This document shows, piece by piece, positions 9,429-17,526 of a DNA stretch of 64,000 bases (position 1 is the stretch's first letter; each line of letters starts with the position of its first letter). The DNA is from RYN-230 sp963717125 (GTDB taxonomy: Bacteria > Actinomycetota > Actinomycetes > Streptosporangiales > Streptosporangiaceae), in contig CAVQVG010000008.1 in assembly GCA_963717125.1 (NCBI GenBank), positions 186,001 through 250,000 on the forward strand. Direction: 5' to 3'. The notes under the pieces were generated by a model. It searched no databases, had not been told where the DNA came from, and saw nothing but the letters and a program-made list of their open reading frames with translations. Position numbers and translations under genes: made by a program.

Positions 9429-10823
9429 ATGGCGCTGACCTCCACGACTAAGCCGGTTGTCGTACCGAACCTGACCACCTCACGCGGTGCCGCGCTCTAC
9501 ATCGGGGCGATCCTCGGCCCCGGTCTGCTGCTCCTGCCGGGCCTGGCCGCGGCCGAGGCCGGACCCGCCTCGATCCTGGCCTGGCTGGCCCTGCTCGGCC
9601 TGTCCGGCCTGTTCGCCGCCGTGTTCTCCGCGCTGGGCCGGCGCATCCCATCGGCCGGCGGGGTGATGGGCTACGTCACCGCGAGCCTGGGGCCGCGCGC
9701 GGGCCGGGCGACCGGCTGGATGTTCCTCGCCGGGGTGGTCGGCGGCGCCCCGATCGTCTGCCTCATCGGCGCCAGCTACGTCACGGAGCTGACCGGCGGC
9801 GGGCAGCTCGCCCGGGCCGGCGTCGCGGCCGCGCTGCTGCTGACCGTCATCGGCCTGGCCGCCCGCGGCCTGCGGGCCAGCGCCACCGCCCTGGTTGTCC
9901 TGGTCAGCCTGCTGGCCGGCGTAGTGGTGGCGGCGGTCGCGGGGTCAGCGGCGGCGGCCCGGGCCAGCAACTGGGCGCCGTTCGCCCCGCATGGCTATCT
10001 CTCGGTCGGCAGCGCGGCCGCGACGCTGATGTTCTCCTTCGTCGGCTGGGAGGCCGTCGCCCCGCTGACCACGCGCTTCGCCGACCCGGCGCGGCAGCTG
10101 CCGCGGGCGGTGGCCATCGCCCTCGCGGTCACGACCGCGCTGTACCTGGGGCTGGCCGTGGCCACGATCAGCGTGCTGGGGCCGCGCGCCGCCACCGACG
10201 TGCCGCTGGCCGGCCTGCTCAGCCACGCCGTCGGCCCGGCCGGCCCGGACGTCGCCGCGGTGGCCGCCATCGTGCTGACCATCGGCGCCACCAATGCGTA
10301 TATCGGCGGCGCGGCCGCCATCGCCGGGCAGCTCGCGCAGGCCACCGGCGGCCGCCGCCGGTCCGCTCCCATGCGCCAGCTGCTGGCCGCGATCGCCGTG
10401 GCCGGCCTGCTGCTGATCATCCTGTACGGGCTGCGCATCGTCGGCGCGGCCGCCCTGGTGGCAGTGCCGACAGCCCTGTTCCTCACCGTCTACCTGGGCG
10501 CCATGGCGGCGGCCATGCGGGTGCTGCGCGGTGCGCCGCGGGTGGCCGCCGTACCCGGCGCGCTGGCCGTCACCGTCATGCTCGGCTTCTGCGGCTGGGC
10601 GCTCGCGATCCCGGCCGCGATCGCGCTGGCCACCGGCTGCCGGGCCTGGGCCGCCCGCCGCCAGCGCCACCGCGCCCGCCTGGTGCGCTACTCATCCGTG
10701 TCTGGCGACACCGTGTCTGGCGACACCGTGTCTGCCGACACCGTGCCGCCGCTGCGCCAGTACTCCCCATCCGAGCGGGACAGGAACTGCTCATCGACAA
10801 GGTGCCGGCGCAACGCGGCGTAG
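9429..10823 (+). CDS. APC-family amino-acid permease/exporter
   Basis: About 464 residues with roughly 12 membrane helices. The first helix pair holds the APC signature GAALYIGAILGPGLLLLPGLAAAEAGPAS. The compact size and the GPGLLLLPG loop resemble the YjeH-like methionine/branched-chain exporter branch. The divergent Lrp gene supports amino-acid export. ATG 9429 is preferred because MALTST leads directly into the conserved region. The last ~45 residues contain VSGDTVSGDTVSADTV and then run antisense to the DUF2087 gene, so the native C-terminus may have been extended by the repeat there. Confidence 0.87.
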   Translation: MALTSTTKPVVVPNLTTSRGAALYIGAILGPGLLLLPGLAAAEAGPASILAWLALLGLSGLFAAVFSALGRRIPSAGGVMGYVTASLGPRAGRATGWMFLAGVVGGAPIVCLIGASYVTELTGGGQLARAGVAAALLLTVIGLAARGLRASATALVVLVSLLAGVVVAAVAGSAAAARASNWAPFAPHGYLSVGSAAATLMFSFVGWEAVAPLTTRFADPARQLPRAVAIALAVTTALYLGLAVATISVLGPRAATDVPLAGLLSHAVGPAGPDVAAVAAIVLTIGATNAYIGGAAAIAGQLAQATGGRRRSAPMRQLLAAIAVAGLLLIILYGLRIVGAAALVAVPTALFLTVYLGAMAAAMRVLRGAPRVAAVPGALAVTVMLGFCGWALAIPAAIALATGCRAWAARRQRHRARLVRYSSVSGDTVSGDTVSADTVPPLRQYSPSERDRNCSSTRCRRNAA

Positions 10824-11041
10824 TCCGGGTGAATCGCGCCGAGGAACCGGCTGACGCTCTGCTCGGGATAGCGCACTCCGGGCTCGAACGCCTGAGCGAT
10901 CACATCGAGCAGCAGGCGCCGCCGCGACTTCCGCGTCGGCATGGTCGCGATCCGGCCGCCACCGACGAACACCCGCAGCTGCGGATTGCTGGCCAGAGCG
11001 GCCAGGACGGGAGCGGGATCTAGCTCAGACATGTGCACCAT
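10688..11041 (-). CDS. DUF2087 domain protein
   Basis: About 117 residues from ATG 11041, or 114 from ATG 11032. The DUF2087 core is clear: MPTRKSRRRLLLDVIAQAF, then EPGVRYPEQSVSRFLGAIHPDYAALRRHLVDEQFLSRSDGEYWRSGG. This looks like a winged-helix domain often attached to regulators or standing alone, with no proven function. The C-terminal tail is the translated 15-bp repeat and overlaps the end of the convergent permease by 136 bp. No strong ribosome-binding site decides the start. Confidence 0.82.
   Translation of the reverse strand: MVHMSELDPAPVLAALASNPQLRVFVGGGRIATMPTRKSRRRLLLDVIAQAFEPGVRYPEQSVSRFLGAIHPDYAALRRHLVDEQFLSRSDGEYWRSGGTVSADTVSPDTVSPDTDE
10698..10742. repeat. Three 15-bp tandem repeats at convergent gene ends
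   Basis: Three copies of gtgtctggcgacacc; the third has one change, g to c. Each unit is a small inverted repeat, gtgtc-tggc-gacac. The block codes on both strands: VSGDT repeats at the end of the permease and SPDTV repeats at the end of the DUF2087 protein. It could act as repeated short hairpins at convergent 3' ends. Confidence 0.9.
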
Positions 11042-11136
11042 TGTCGGCCAGCTTGCGGTTCGGCGCGGAAAGTTGTTGGCGGCCCGGCCCCGGGTGGCTC
11101 CTACTGCTGCCCCGTCAGCCCTCGAAGGGACCGGAC

Positions 11137-11910
11137 ATGAACATCGCCACCCCGTCGGCCGCCGCCCGCCGCCCCACCACCTCACTGCGGGTAGCCGTTC
11201 CCGCGGCGGCCGCCCTCGCCGCCATCGTGCTCACCGGCTGCTCGTCGCCGTCGCCCGCCGCGCCCACCGTGCACGCCAGCAAGGCGGTCGCGCTGGCGAC
11301 TTCGGCACCGGCCAGCGTCCCGGCCACCCCGGCCGCGGCTGCGACGTCCACCCCGGCCGCGAGCACATCACCGGCCGCCGCCGCTCCACCGGCCACACCC
11401 GCGCCGGCCACCCCGGCGGCGCAGCCGCAGGGTGCGCTGACCGCCAAGGTCACCATCCTCGGCGCCGGGTCCGGCCTGGTGCCCGGCGGCCCGGCCGTGC
11501 GGTTCCGGGTCACCGTGACCAACGGGACGGCGCGGACGTACGCCAACGTGCTGCCCCTCGTGTCGCTCGGCCACTGCTCATGCACGGCCAGCACCCTGTT
11601 CCCGGCCGGCTCACTGGCGGAACGGGAGAGCACGACCAACGTCTGGCAGCCCATTCCCTACGACGTGGAAGGCTTCGGCACCGACTACCTCAAGGTCACC
11701 GAGCCGGGCGGGATCCAGCTGATCAGCCCCGGCGGCGTGGCCAGCTTCGAGTACCGGGTCACCCTCAAGCCGGCCACCAGCGCGCAGGTCACCCGCGGCC
11801 AGGCCGCCCTCGACGTCACCCTGATCGCGCTGCCCGGGCACACCCCGATCGGCTACGCGCCGGCCGCCAGCGCGCCCATCGACGTGCAGTCCGGCCAGCC
11901 GCCAGCGTGA
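11137..11910 (+). CDS. Secreted lipoprotein with Ala/Pro/Thr linker and beta domain
   Basis: A 257-residue protein with a basic N-terminus, a hydrophobic stretch and the lipobox LTGC, so the mature protein should be lipidated at that Cys. A low-complexity Ala/Pro/Thr/Ser linker (~60 residues) follows. The C-terminal beta-rich domain (VRFRVTVTNGTARTYANVLPLVSLGHCSC...YLKVTEPGGIQLISPGGVASFEYRVTL) resembles an immunoglobulin-like fold. GAAGGGA lies 7 nt before ATG 11137. Its role at the cell surface cannot be read. Confidence 0.85.
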   Translation: MNIATPSAAARRPTTSLRVAVPAAAALAAIVLTGCSSPSPAAPTVHASKAVALATSAPASVPATPAAAATSTPAASTSPAAAAPPATPAPATPAAQPQGALTAKVTILGAGSGLVPGGPAVRFRVTVTNGTARTYANVLPLVSLGHCSCTASTLFPAGSLAERESTTNVWQPIPYDVEGFGTDYLKVTEPGGIQLISPGGVASFEYRVTLKPATSAQVTRGQAALDVTLIALPGHTPIGYAPAASAPIDVQSGQPPA

Positions 11911-11927
11911 CGCCGCCAGCGCCGCGG

Positions 11928-12341
11928 CTAGCCGGCCTGGCGGCGGCCCGGGACGAGGTCGGGGGCATCGTCCGGGTCGTCCAGCCCGAAACTGATGATC
12001 CGATCGGGATGGACCCGGATGATGGCCCCCTGGACCGGGGCGGCCGAATCGTCCGGAGCGGCGATCGCCTCGGCGTGGCCGCGGATCTCGACGCAGCGCA
12101 CCCGCCACGGGTTGACCGAGGCGATGTCGTCCACCACGAACGCCGCCCGGCCGTTGTCGGCCACGTTGCGGAACTTGCGGCTGTCCGCCATGTTGAACCC
12201 GCCGATGTCGATCGTCCCGGTCGCCGGGTTGAACCGGAACCCGACCGGGTTGGCCTGGAGCGTGCCGTCTGGCTGCATGGTCGCCAGCCGCCCCAGCCGC
12301 TGGCTGGCCAGGTACGCGACTTCAGCGTTGCTGAAAGACAT
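11928..12341 (-). CDS. PPOX-class F420-dependent oxidoreductase
   Basis: A 137-residue split-barrel protein of the pyridoxamine-5'-phosphate-oxidase superfamily: VAYLASQRLGRLATMQPDGTLQANPVGFRFN, FRNVADNGRAAFVVDDI, VEIRGHAEAI, and the C-terminal IIRVHPDRIISFGLD. The last block is typical of actinobacterial F420-binding members, which reduce small unsaturated substrates or quinones. ATG 12341 (MSFSNAEV) is preferred to ATG 12356. It converges on the lipoprotein gene with a 17-bp gap. Confidence 0.85.
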   Translation of the reverse strand: MSFSNAEVAYLASQRLGRLATMQPDGTLQANPVGFRFNPATGTIDIGGFNMADSRKFRNVADNGRAAFVVDDIASVNPWRVRCVEIRGHAEAIAAPDDSAAPVQGAIIRVHPDRIISFGLDDPDDAPDLVPGRRQAG

Positions 12342-12378
12342 GGTCCCAGCCAACAACCTAAACCCCGCTTCAAGTCAA

Positions 12379-12440
12379 GTGGCCGGCCGCGTCCGCTCAT
12401 GTGGCCGGCCGCGTCCGCTCAAGTGGCCGGCCGCGTCCGC
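12379..12440. repeat. 22-bp tandem repeat covering a stop codon
   Basis: Units begin at 12379, 12401 and 12423, each starting gtggccggccgcgtccgc; the third is partial. The stop codon of the AbiEi-like gene (tca, 12419-12421) falls at the unit border, and equivalent stop triplets recur in the other units. The last codons and the stop have therefore been copied downstream. The ggccggcc core is palindromic. Confidence 0.9.
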
Positions 12441-13378
12441 ACGGCCAGCGGCGGCCGCTGCCGCCCGGCCTGCAGCGCCGACCTGATGTCCGCCGCCACC
12501 CGGTCCGGCTCGACGCGGATCTGATGCGGAGTGAAATGCTGCACGACGATCCCGCGCCCACCCATCCGGGCATGCCGGGCCAGCGTGCGCTCCCAATCCT
12601 CCGGCGACAGATGCCACTCCCGCGAATCCACTTCGGCCGCCACCCCGGCCTCCGGCCACCAGGCATCCGCCTTAGCCAGGAACTCAGTCCCGGCGTAGAG
12701 CCGGGCGTTGAACATCGGCCGGGGCAGCCCAGAGCGGATAATCAGCTCGCGCAGATCCCCCTCGGCCACCGACCGGACCCCGTCCGCCACCTCACCCAGC
12801 GCCTGCCGCAGCCAGGCCGACTGGCGCATCGGCGCCTGAGCCAGTTCATCGACGAGGTCAGCTAACCGGCAGCATTTGCGTTGTACGGCGTCAGCAGTGA
12901 CCGCCCGCACCTCCCGGAGCGACTCGAGCTCCCGGGACGCGTCGGCCACGGCCCGGGCGGCCAGCGTGAACCGGATGGCGCCGTCCGCCATCACGAACTC
13001 AGGCATCCGCGTGGTCGGCCACACCCTGACGAAACCGCGACTCTGACGGCACTGGGCAGCCGGAACCAGCACCGTAAGGAGCCGGCGTTCAGGCACCCGC
13101 ATGCCGTGATGGCGTAACGCTGCGATGCCGGTCAGCGCGCTCATGGGTCCCGCGCGGCGGAGCGCAGCGATCTCCAGTTGCCGTTGCGTCGGGGTCCCGG
13201 TCGCGGCCAGGTACACACCCGGAAGCAGGCACTGCCAGGGGCCGCCCGGCCGAACGCGATGCCGGATCTGGCTCGGCGAGAGCCCAAAGCTCAGTGCCTG
13301 GGCGCGGGTGATGACCCGCTCCTGCTCGCGCAGAGCGATATTCAGTCCGCGCCAAGCCGGTTGCGTCGCGGCCGCCAT
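12419..13378 (-). CDS. AbiEi-like antitoxin-type protein with C-terminal endonuclease-like domain
   Basis: A 319-residue protein. Residues 15-60 form the winged helix common to AbiEi-type proteins (ALREQERVITRAQALSFGLSPSQIRHRVRPG). Next comes LLPGVYLAATGTPTQRQ...ALTGIAALRHHG. The C-terminal third has a DUF559/Vsr-like nuclease pattern (EFLAKADAWWPEAGVAAEVDSREWHLSPEDWERTLARHARMGGRG), with the AEVDSREWH segment in the place of the usual acidic nuclease core. Solo actinobacterial members are common and lack the AbiEii toxin, and none is seen here. DNA processing or regulation is possible but unproven. A 14-bp inverted repeat lies upstream. Confidence 0.75.
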   Translation of the reverse strand: MAAATQPAWRGLNIALREQERVITRAQALSFGLSPSQIRHRVRPGGPWQCLLPGVYLAATGTPTQRQLEIAALRRAGPMSALTGIAALRHHGMRVPERRLLTVLVPAAQCRQSRGFVRVWPTTRMPEFVMADGAIRFTLAARAVADASRELESLREVRAVTADAVQRKCCRLADLVDELAQAPMRQSAWLRQALGEVADGVRSVAEGDLRELIIRSGLPRPMFNARLYAGTEFLAKADAWWPEAGVAAEVDSREWHLSPEDWERTLARHARMGGRGIVVQHFTPHQIRVEPDRVAADIRSALQAGRQRPPLAVRTRPAT

Positions 13379-13434
13379 GCGGGCACCCTGCCACCAGGGT
13401 CCGACACCCGGCCTCAGCCCGGGCCCGGCGCCGT

Positions 13435-13484
13435 CGTGATCAAACGTTTGCTGCCGCTATTGCGACACCTAACGTTTGATCACG
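13435..13484. promoter_or_regulatory. Perfect 14-bp inverted repeat between divergent genes
   Basis: The arms are cgtgatcaaacgtt (13435-13448) and aacgtttgatcacg (13471-13484), with a 22-nt spacer, so arm centres are 36 bp apart. The repeat is AT-rich against its surroundings and sits between the AbiEi-like gene (-) and the phosphoribosyltransferase gene (+). A dimeric or tetrameric regulator operator is the simplest reading; a cruciform is the alternative. Confidence 0.65.
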
Positions 13485-13534
13485 AACTGCGGACCACGCC
13501 TGAGGGGATCCGGAGGACTGGAGAGGATTCTGGG

Positions 13535-14122
13535 GTGAGTGGGATGGATTCCGGGGTGCGCGGGCTCGCCCAGCCTCGGCGGGGGCACTTTGAGTTGGGG
13601 ACTGGGTATCACGGGGACGTCTGGCTGGACCTTGACGCGCTGTTCCTGCGGCCGGCCCGGCTGGAACCGTACGTCGAGTGGCTAGCTGACCAGCTCCGCG
13701 AGCACCGGGTTGATGCCGTGTGCGGGCCGATGGAGGGGGGCGCGTTCCTGGCCCTGGCCATTGCCAGCAGGCTCGGCGCGGCCTTTCTGCCCGGGTACCG
13801 GGCTGCTGCCGCGCCGTCGGAGTACCGACTGCCCAGGGTGCCGGGCGGGATCGGCGGGTGGCGGGTGGCCATTGCCGATGACGCGGTCAATGCCGGGACA
13901 GCCATCCGGGCCTGCTACGCGGAGTTGCGCGGCGGTGCGGCGGTACCGGTCGCGGTCGCCGCGCTGCTCGCTCTCGGCCCGGCCCGGGCAGCCGCCGCGG
14001 ACACGATGTCGCTGCCGCTGTACGCGGCCGGCGAGATGCAGAGCCAGGTCTGGCCGGCTGGGCAGTGCCCGCTGTGCGCCAGCGGCGCCCCGCTCACCGA
14101 CCCGTCCGCTGACCAGGTGTAA
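13535..14122 (+). CDS. Phosphoribosyltransferase-domain protein
   Basis: About 195 residues from GTG 13535; ATG 13544 is also possible. A GAGAGG site lies 8 nt before the GTG. The type I PRTase fold is indicated by DAVCGPMEGGAFLALAIASRLGAAFLPGYR and the PRPP loop VAIADDAVNAGTAIRACYAEL, close to orotate phosphoribosyltransferase. The C-terminus has CPLC, a possible metal knuckle. It is convergent with the DNA ligase (31-bp gap). The substrate cannot be assigned: orotate salvage and a regulatory PRTase are both possible. Confidence 0.8.
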   Translation: MSGMDSGVRGLAQPRRGHFELGTGYHGDVWLDLDALFLRPARLEPYVEWLADQLREHRVDAVCGPMEGGAFLALAIASRLGAAFLPGYRAAAAPSEYRLPRVPGGIGGWRVAIADDAVNAGTAIRACYAELRGGAAVPVAVAALLALGPARAAAADTMSLPLYAAGEMQSQVWPAGQCPLCASGAPLTDPSADQV

Positions 14123-14153
14123 ACCGGAGGAGAACAGCGGCCACTCAACGCCC

Positions 14154-15914
14154 TTACCCGCTAACCGGTTTTCGCTGCGCCGCGCGGTAGAGATCGACCA
14201 GTTCGCCGGTGCTGGTGGCATCGGTGGCGTCCTTGTCGTCGCGCCACCGGCCGGTGAACCGCGGGAAGCGCATGGCCAGCCCGGCGTCGTCCTGGATCTG
14301 ACCCCAGGCGGCGGTGTAGTTGGGCGAGAGGGTCAGCTCGGCGCTCAGGATCTCCAGCACCAGCCCGGGCTCGAACCACACGTCGGGCTGCTGGCGGGCG
14401 TCCACCCGGGCCGGCCGTTCGGCGCGGGCCAGCGGCGCCAGCCGCTCCGGCAGCGCGGTCAGGTCGGCGTCGGAGAACCCGGTGCCGCACTTGGACACGG
14501 TGCGGAACACCTCGGCGTCCCCGTCGTAGGCGGCCAGCAGCAGCGCGCCGTAGACCCCGCGGCGCCGGCCGCGCCCGGCGAACGCGCCGACCACGACCAG
14601 GTCCACGGTGTCGGACAGCTCGGTGCGGTAATCGCGCTTCAGCTTGATCCACTGCCAGCCGCGGGCGCCGGCCCGGTAGCTGGCGTCCGGGCCCACCGAC
14701 TTGCACACCAGCCCCTCGCAGCCGTCGGTCACCGCCTGCTCGAACGCGGCGTCCAGCGCGGCCGGATCGACCACCTCGCTGGCCGTGGTGAGCCGCAGCT
14801 GCGGCGCCGGGGTGATCGCCGCGGCCAGCCGCGCCCGCCGCTCCGGGTAGGGCAGCTGGGTGAGGTCCTCGCCGTCGGCGTAGAGCAGCTCGAAGCAGAA
14901 CAGCCCCACCGGCACATCCCGGACCGCTTCGCTGATGCCGTACTTCCGCCGCCGGAACATGACCTCCTGGAACGGGTGCAGCTCGCCCGCGGCGGCGTCG
15001 AACGCGACGACCTCGCCCTCCAGGATCGCCTCGCGCGGCTTCAGCCCGGCCCGGAGCAGCTCGACGACGTCGGGGAACTGGTTGCTGACCCGCTCCAGCC
15101 GCCGGGTGTACAGCTCGATCGACCCGTCCGCGGTGCGGTGCGCCTGGACCCGGACCCCGTCGTACTTGTACTCGGCCGCGCACTCACCGCCCAGTTTGGC
15201 CAGGATCTCCGCGGCGTCGGACAGCCGCTGCGCCAGCATGACCCGGACCGGGCTGCCCGGGTGCACCTGCAGTTGCTCGACGGCCGCCAGCCCACCCGCG
15301 ACCAGCACCGCTGCGACCCGGCCCAGGTCGCAGCAGATGTTGTAGCCGCGTTCCAGCACCGGCCGGTCGGCCCGCCCGCCCGCGTAGACCTGGGCCAGCG
15401 CGTCCAGGATGGTGGGCGTGCCGATGCCTAGCCGCAGCCCGCCGGTGACCAGGCGGAGCAGGTACCGGGCTTCCAGCGGGGTGGCCCGGGCGAGCAGCCC
15501 GGCCAGCAGGTCCAGCTTGCGCCCCTGCGAGCCTGGTCCCTCGGCCGCGGCGATCTCGTGGAGGGTGCCGACCACCTCGGTGACCGGCAGACTGGCCGGC
15601 CGCCCCGCGGCGGTCTCGTTCAGCAACTGGTCGGCGGCCTGGCCGAGGTCGCCGGTCTCCCGCACCTCCCCGGCGATCTGCTCCGGGGTGCGGCCGGTGG
15701 CCGTGGCCACGGCGCGGACGGCGAGCTTCTCGGCCAGGCCGAGGTCGATGCCCGCGAACTCCGGCGCGATCAGGCCCTGGCACAGGTAGCAGACGGTGGG
15801 CAGCAAGTCGGCTGGCGTCGCCGCGAGCAGGTCGGCGAGCCGGGCGGTGAGCGCCAGCCGGCCGCTGGCCCGCTCCAGGTCGCGGTAGGCCGCGGCGATG
15901 GTCTGATACTCCAC
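14154..15914 (-). CDS. ATP-dependent DNA ligase
   Basis: 586 residues from GTG 15914, which has a GGGGG-type site just upstream. The N-terminal DNA-binding region (MEYQTIAAAYRDLERAS...TGGLRLGIGTPTILDALA) is that of archaeal/actinobacterial LigB-type ligases. The nucleotidyltransferase motif I is EYKYDGVRVQ, with Lys as the adenylated residue, followed by LEGEVVAFD (motif III), EGLVCKS (motif IV) and WIKLKRDY (motif V). The OB domain has VVVGAFAGRGRRRGVYGALLLA. It would seal nicks with ATP in addition to the essential NAD-dependent LigA elsewhere. Confidence 0.93.
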   Translation of the reverse strand: MEYQTIAAAYRDLERASGRLALTARLADLLAATPADLLPTVCYLCQGLIAPEFAGIDLGLAEKLAVRAVATATGRTPEQIAGEVRETGDLGQAADQLLNETAAGRPASLPVTEVVGTLHEIAAAEGPGSQGRKLDLLAGLLARATPLEARYLLRLVTGGLRLGIGTPTILDALAQVYAGGRADRPVLERGYNICCDLGRVAAVLVAGGLAAVEQLQVHPGSPVRVMLAQRLSDAAEILAKLGGECAAEYKYDGVRVQAHRTADGSIELYTRRLERVSNQFPDVVELLRAGLKPREAILEGEVVAFDAAAGELHPFQEVMFRRRKYGISEAVRDVPVGLFCFELLYADGEDLTQLPYPERRARLAAAITPAPQLRLTTASEVVDPAALDAAFEQAVTDGCEGLVCKSVGPDASYRAGARGWQWIKLKRDYRTELSDTVDLVVVGAFAGRGRRRGVYGALLLAAYDGDAEVFRTVSKCGTGFSDADLTALPERLAPLARAERPARVDARQQPDVWFEPGLVLEILSAELTLSPNYTAAWGQIQDDAGLAMRFPRFTGRWRDDKDATDATSTGELVDLYRAAQRKPVSG

Positions 15915-16280
15915 GGCGCCCCCTTCGTCCACCCGATCATGACACGCCGCGGTCTGGGCGGTTCCTGCGTAGTCCGCGCCCGGCTGACCGGGCCGGTCCG
16001 CTGGACCGGGCTGACCGGCTGGTCCGCTCCGTAACAAGTGGATAACGTCGGCCCCGCAGAATCTTTTGCCGATGACCCTTCGTGCCGGAGAATCGGTCCC
16101 CATTCACCTGTGCTCGCTAAAGAGTTTGGCAACGAAGCCAGGAGGGGCCCGAACGCCCCGTGGGACAAGACCTGCAAGCCTCTGCCCAGGCCGGTCCCCG
16201 GGTCCAGCAGCGCCAGTTCATCAGGTGCGATCACCGGGATGGTCCCCGCCTTGCGCTAGCGCGCCAGGCCAGTCAGCACG

Positions 16281-16315
16281 GCGGGCCGCCCAGCCACCCA
16301 GGCTGGGCGGCCCGC
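16281..16315. terminator. Strong 15-bp perfect hairpin
   Basis: gcgggccgcccagcc (16281-16295), loop accca, then the exact complement ggctgggcggcccgc (16301-16315). There is no U-tract, as is usual for actinomycete terminators. It lies in the intergenic region before the small Cys-rich gene. Confidence 0.7.
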
Positions 16316-16353
16316 CCGCTGTATCAGCGGTGCGGCCGGGTGCTCCGACTCTG

Positions 16354-16371
16354 CGACGGCACGTGCCGTCG
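16354..16371. promoter_or_regulatory. 18-bp perfect palindrome, candidate operator
   Basis: cgacggcacgtgccgtcg is self-complementary around CACGTG and ends 17 bp before the ATG at 16389. The position suits an operator or a translation-blocking hairpin for the small downstream gene. Confidence 0.5.
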
Positions 16372-16388
16372 TGAACGGGGGGGGAACC

Positions 16389-16661
16389 ATGGACAGCAGC
16401 GGAGTGGTGTTCCTGGACTGTCCGGCGTACCTGGATGCGCACGGCGCCAGCCGGTGTGGGCTGCCGGCTGAAGTAAGGGACCGGTATACGGTCACGTCAA
16501 CCGATGGCCCGCTGGAAAGCGTGCGCATCCAGTGTCCGCGCGGGCACTGGTTCAACGGCCCGATCGAATCCATGACCTGGGACAAGCAGTCGTCACCAGT
16601 GGCCCGGCCGGCCAGATCCGACCGGGTGCTGGGCACGCTGCGCCGGGGCGGCGGCCGCTAA
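16389..16661 (+). CDS. Small Cys/His-containing hypothetical protein
   Basis: 90 residues beginning MDSSGVVFLDCPAYLDAHGASRCGLPAEV. The Cys and His pairs (DCP, RCGLP, QCPRGHWFNGPIESM) suggest a small metal-binding or ribbon-like fold. A purine-rich ggggggg-aacc leader precedes the ATG. Similar short proteins occur in actinomycetes, but I recognise no named domain. Its last bases overlap the convergent GyrI-like gene by 4 bp. Confidence 0.65.
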   Translation: MDSSGVVFLDCPAYLDAHGASRCGLPAEVRDRYTVTSTDGPLESVRIQCPRGHWFNGPIESMTWDKQSSPVARPARSDRVLGTLRRGGGR

Positions 16662-17152
16662 CTGGTCAGGTAGGCCACGTCGGTCTCCCACTTGGCCGGG
16701 TCGGGCTCCTGCGACGGGTCGGTGAGGTAGTGCTCGAACCGGCCGCCCCACACTGAGCCCTGGGCGGTATCGGTGGTGTCGAACTGGACCCCCTGGTCGG
16801 CGGCCCATTCCTGCAGCGCTGCGTGGCTGGCCACCAGGCCGTCGTAGGGACCGGTGTGCCGGAGCACCGCGTAGCGGCCGGCCGGGAGAACGCCGGGCTG
16901 GATCCGGCCGTTCCCGGTCACCGGTGCGCTCACCGGCACGCCCAGCTCGATCAGCAGCTCCCGGTCCATGTCGATGACCAGGAAGCGGATGAACGGCGGC
17001 CCGGTCGGCGCGATGCCGTTGCTGGCCAGCCAGCCGAACAACTCGGGGAAGCCGCTGTCCACGGCGGTGGAGATGGTGTCCATGGTGACGGTCGCGGGGA
17101 TGCCCGCGTAGTGCTGCGCGGCGCGGGGCTGGATCTGTGGCTCGTGCGTCAT
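16658..17152 (-). CDS. GyrI-like effector-binding domain protein
   Basis: 164 residues from ATG 17152 (MTHEPQIQ). The GyrI/SOUL-like fold is shown by HYAGIPATVTMDTISTAVDSGFPELFGWLASNGI, PPFIRFLVIDMDRELLIELGVPV, and the paired LPAGRYAVLRHTGPYDGL...WAADQGVQFD. The ending EHYLTDPSQEPDPAKWETDVAYL has the conserved E-YLT-P-EP-W pattern. Stand-alone members bind small hydrophobic molecules, and some hydrolyse electrophiles. No DNA-binding domain is attached. Confidence 0.88.
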   Translation of the reverse strand: MTHEPQIQPRAAQHYAGIPATVTMDTISTAVDSGFPELFGWLASNGIAPTGPPFIRFLVIDMDRELLIELGVPVSAPVTGNGRIQPGVLPAGRYAVLRHTGPYDGLVASHAALQEWAADQGVQFDTTDTAQGSVWGGRFEHYLTDPSQEPDPAKWETDVAYLTS

Positions 17153-17250
17153 ATCGTGGCCTCCGTTTCCTGGCATGCCTGATATGACGGCTGGCCGCCA
17201 CCCGACTCACCGGTGGCGGCCACCCGGGGCCGCGCCCGGAGTCCGGCTGA

Positions 17251-17526
17251 TCAGATCCTCAGGTGCCGGAGCGCGCCACCGACGAGCTTGGCGCCCACCG
17301 CGCCGGCCGCGCCAGTCAGCACGCCCCGGGTGATCACTGGCCCGTGTTCCGCACCAAAGTCCCGGCCCGCCTTGATGACCGGGGTGGCGGCGGCGGTGAA
17401 CCCGTCGGCGAACCCCCCGTGATCAGTCGAAGCGTCATAGGTACCCTTGGCCAATCCAGCCGCGATGGCAACTGGCGACACGACGACCGTAGTTACGTTC
17501 GCCCAGAACTCACTCGAATTCTCCAC
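17251..17526 (-). CDS. Small hypothetical protein, Gly/Ala-rich helices
   Basis: 91 residues from GTG 17526, with GGGAGGA 8 nt upstream, a strong site that fixes the start. The sequence (VENSSEFWANVTTVVVSPVAIAAGLAKGTYDAS...VITRGVLTGAAGAVGAKLVGGALRH) has glycine-spaced hydrophobic segments that could insert in or associate with membranes. I recognise no family. Confidence 0.6.
   Translation of the reverse strand: MENSSEFWANVTTVVVSPVAIAAGLAKGTYDASTDHGGFADGFTAAATPVIKAGRDFGAEHGPVITRGVLTGAAGAVGAKLVGGALRHLRI

Larger units (their letters stand above)
15915..16388. other. Intergenic region without supported gene
   Basis: This stretch separates the ligase start from the small Cys-rich gene. It holds imperfect gaccgg/gctgg repeats (15980-16030), a lower-GC block (16040-16140), a strong hairpin (16281-16315) and an 18-bp palindrome (16354-16371). 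The open frames inside have atypical codon use and no family pattern that I recognise. Confidence 0.6.

Noticed and set aside
16038..16259. 73-codon plus-strand frame beginning VDNVGPAESFADDPSC
   Set aside because: No ribosome-binding site, codon use unlike neighbours and no recognisable family.
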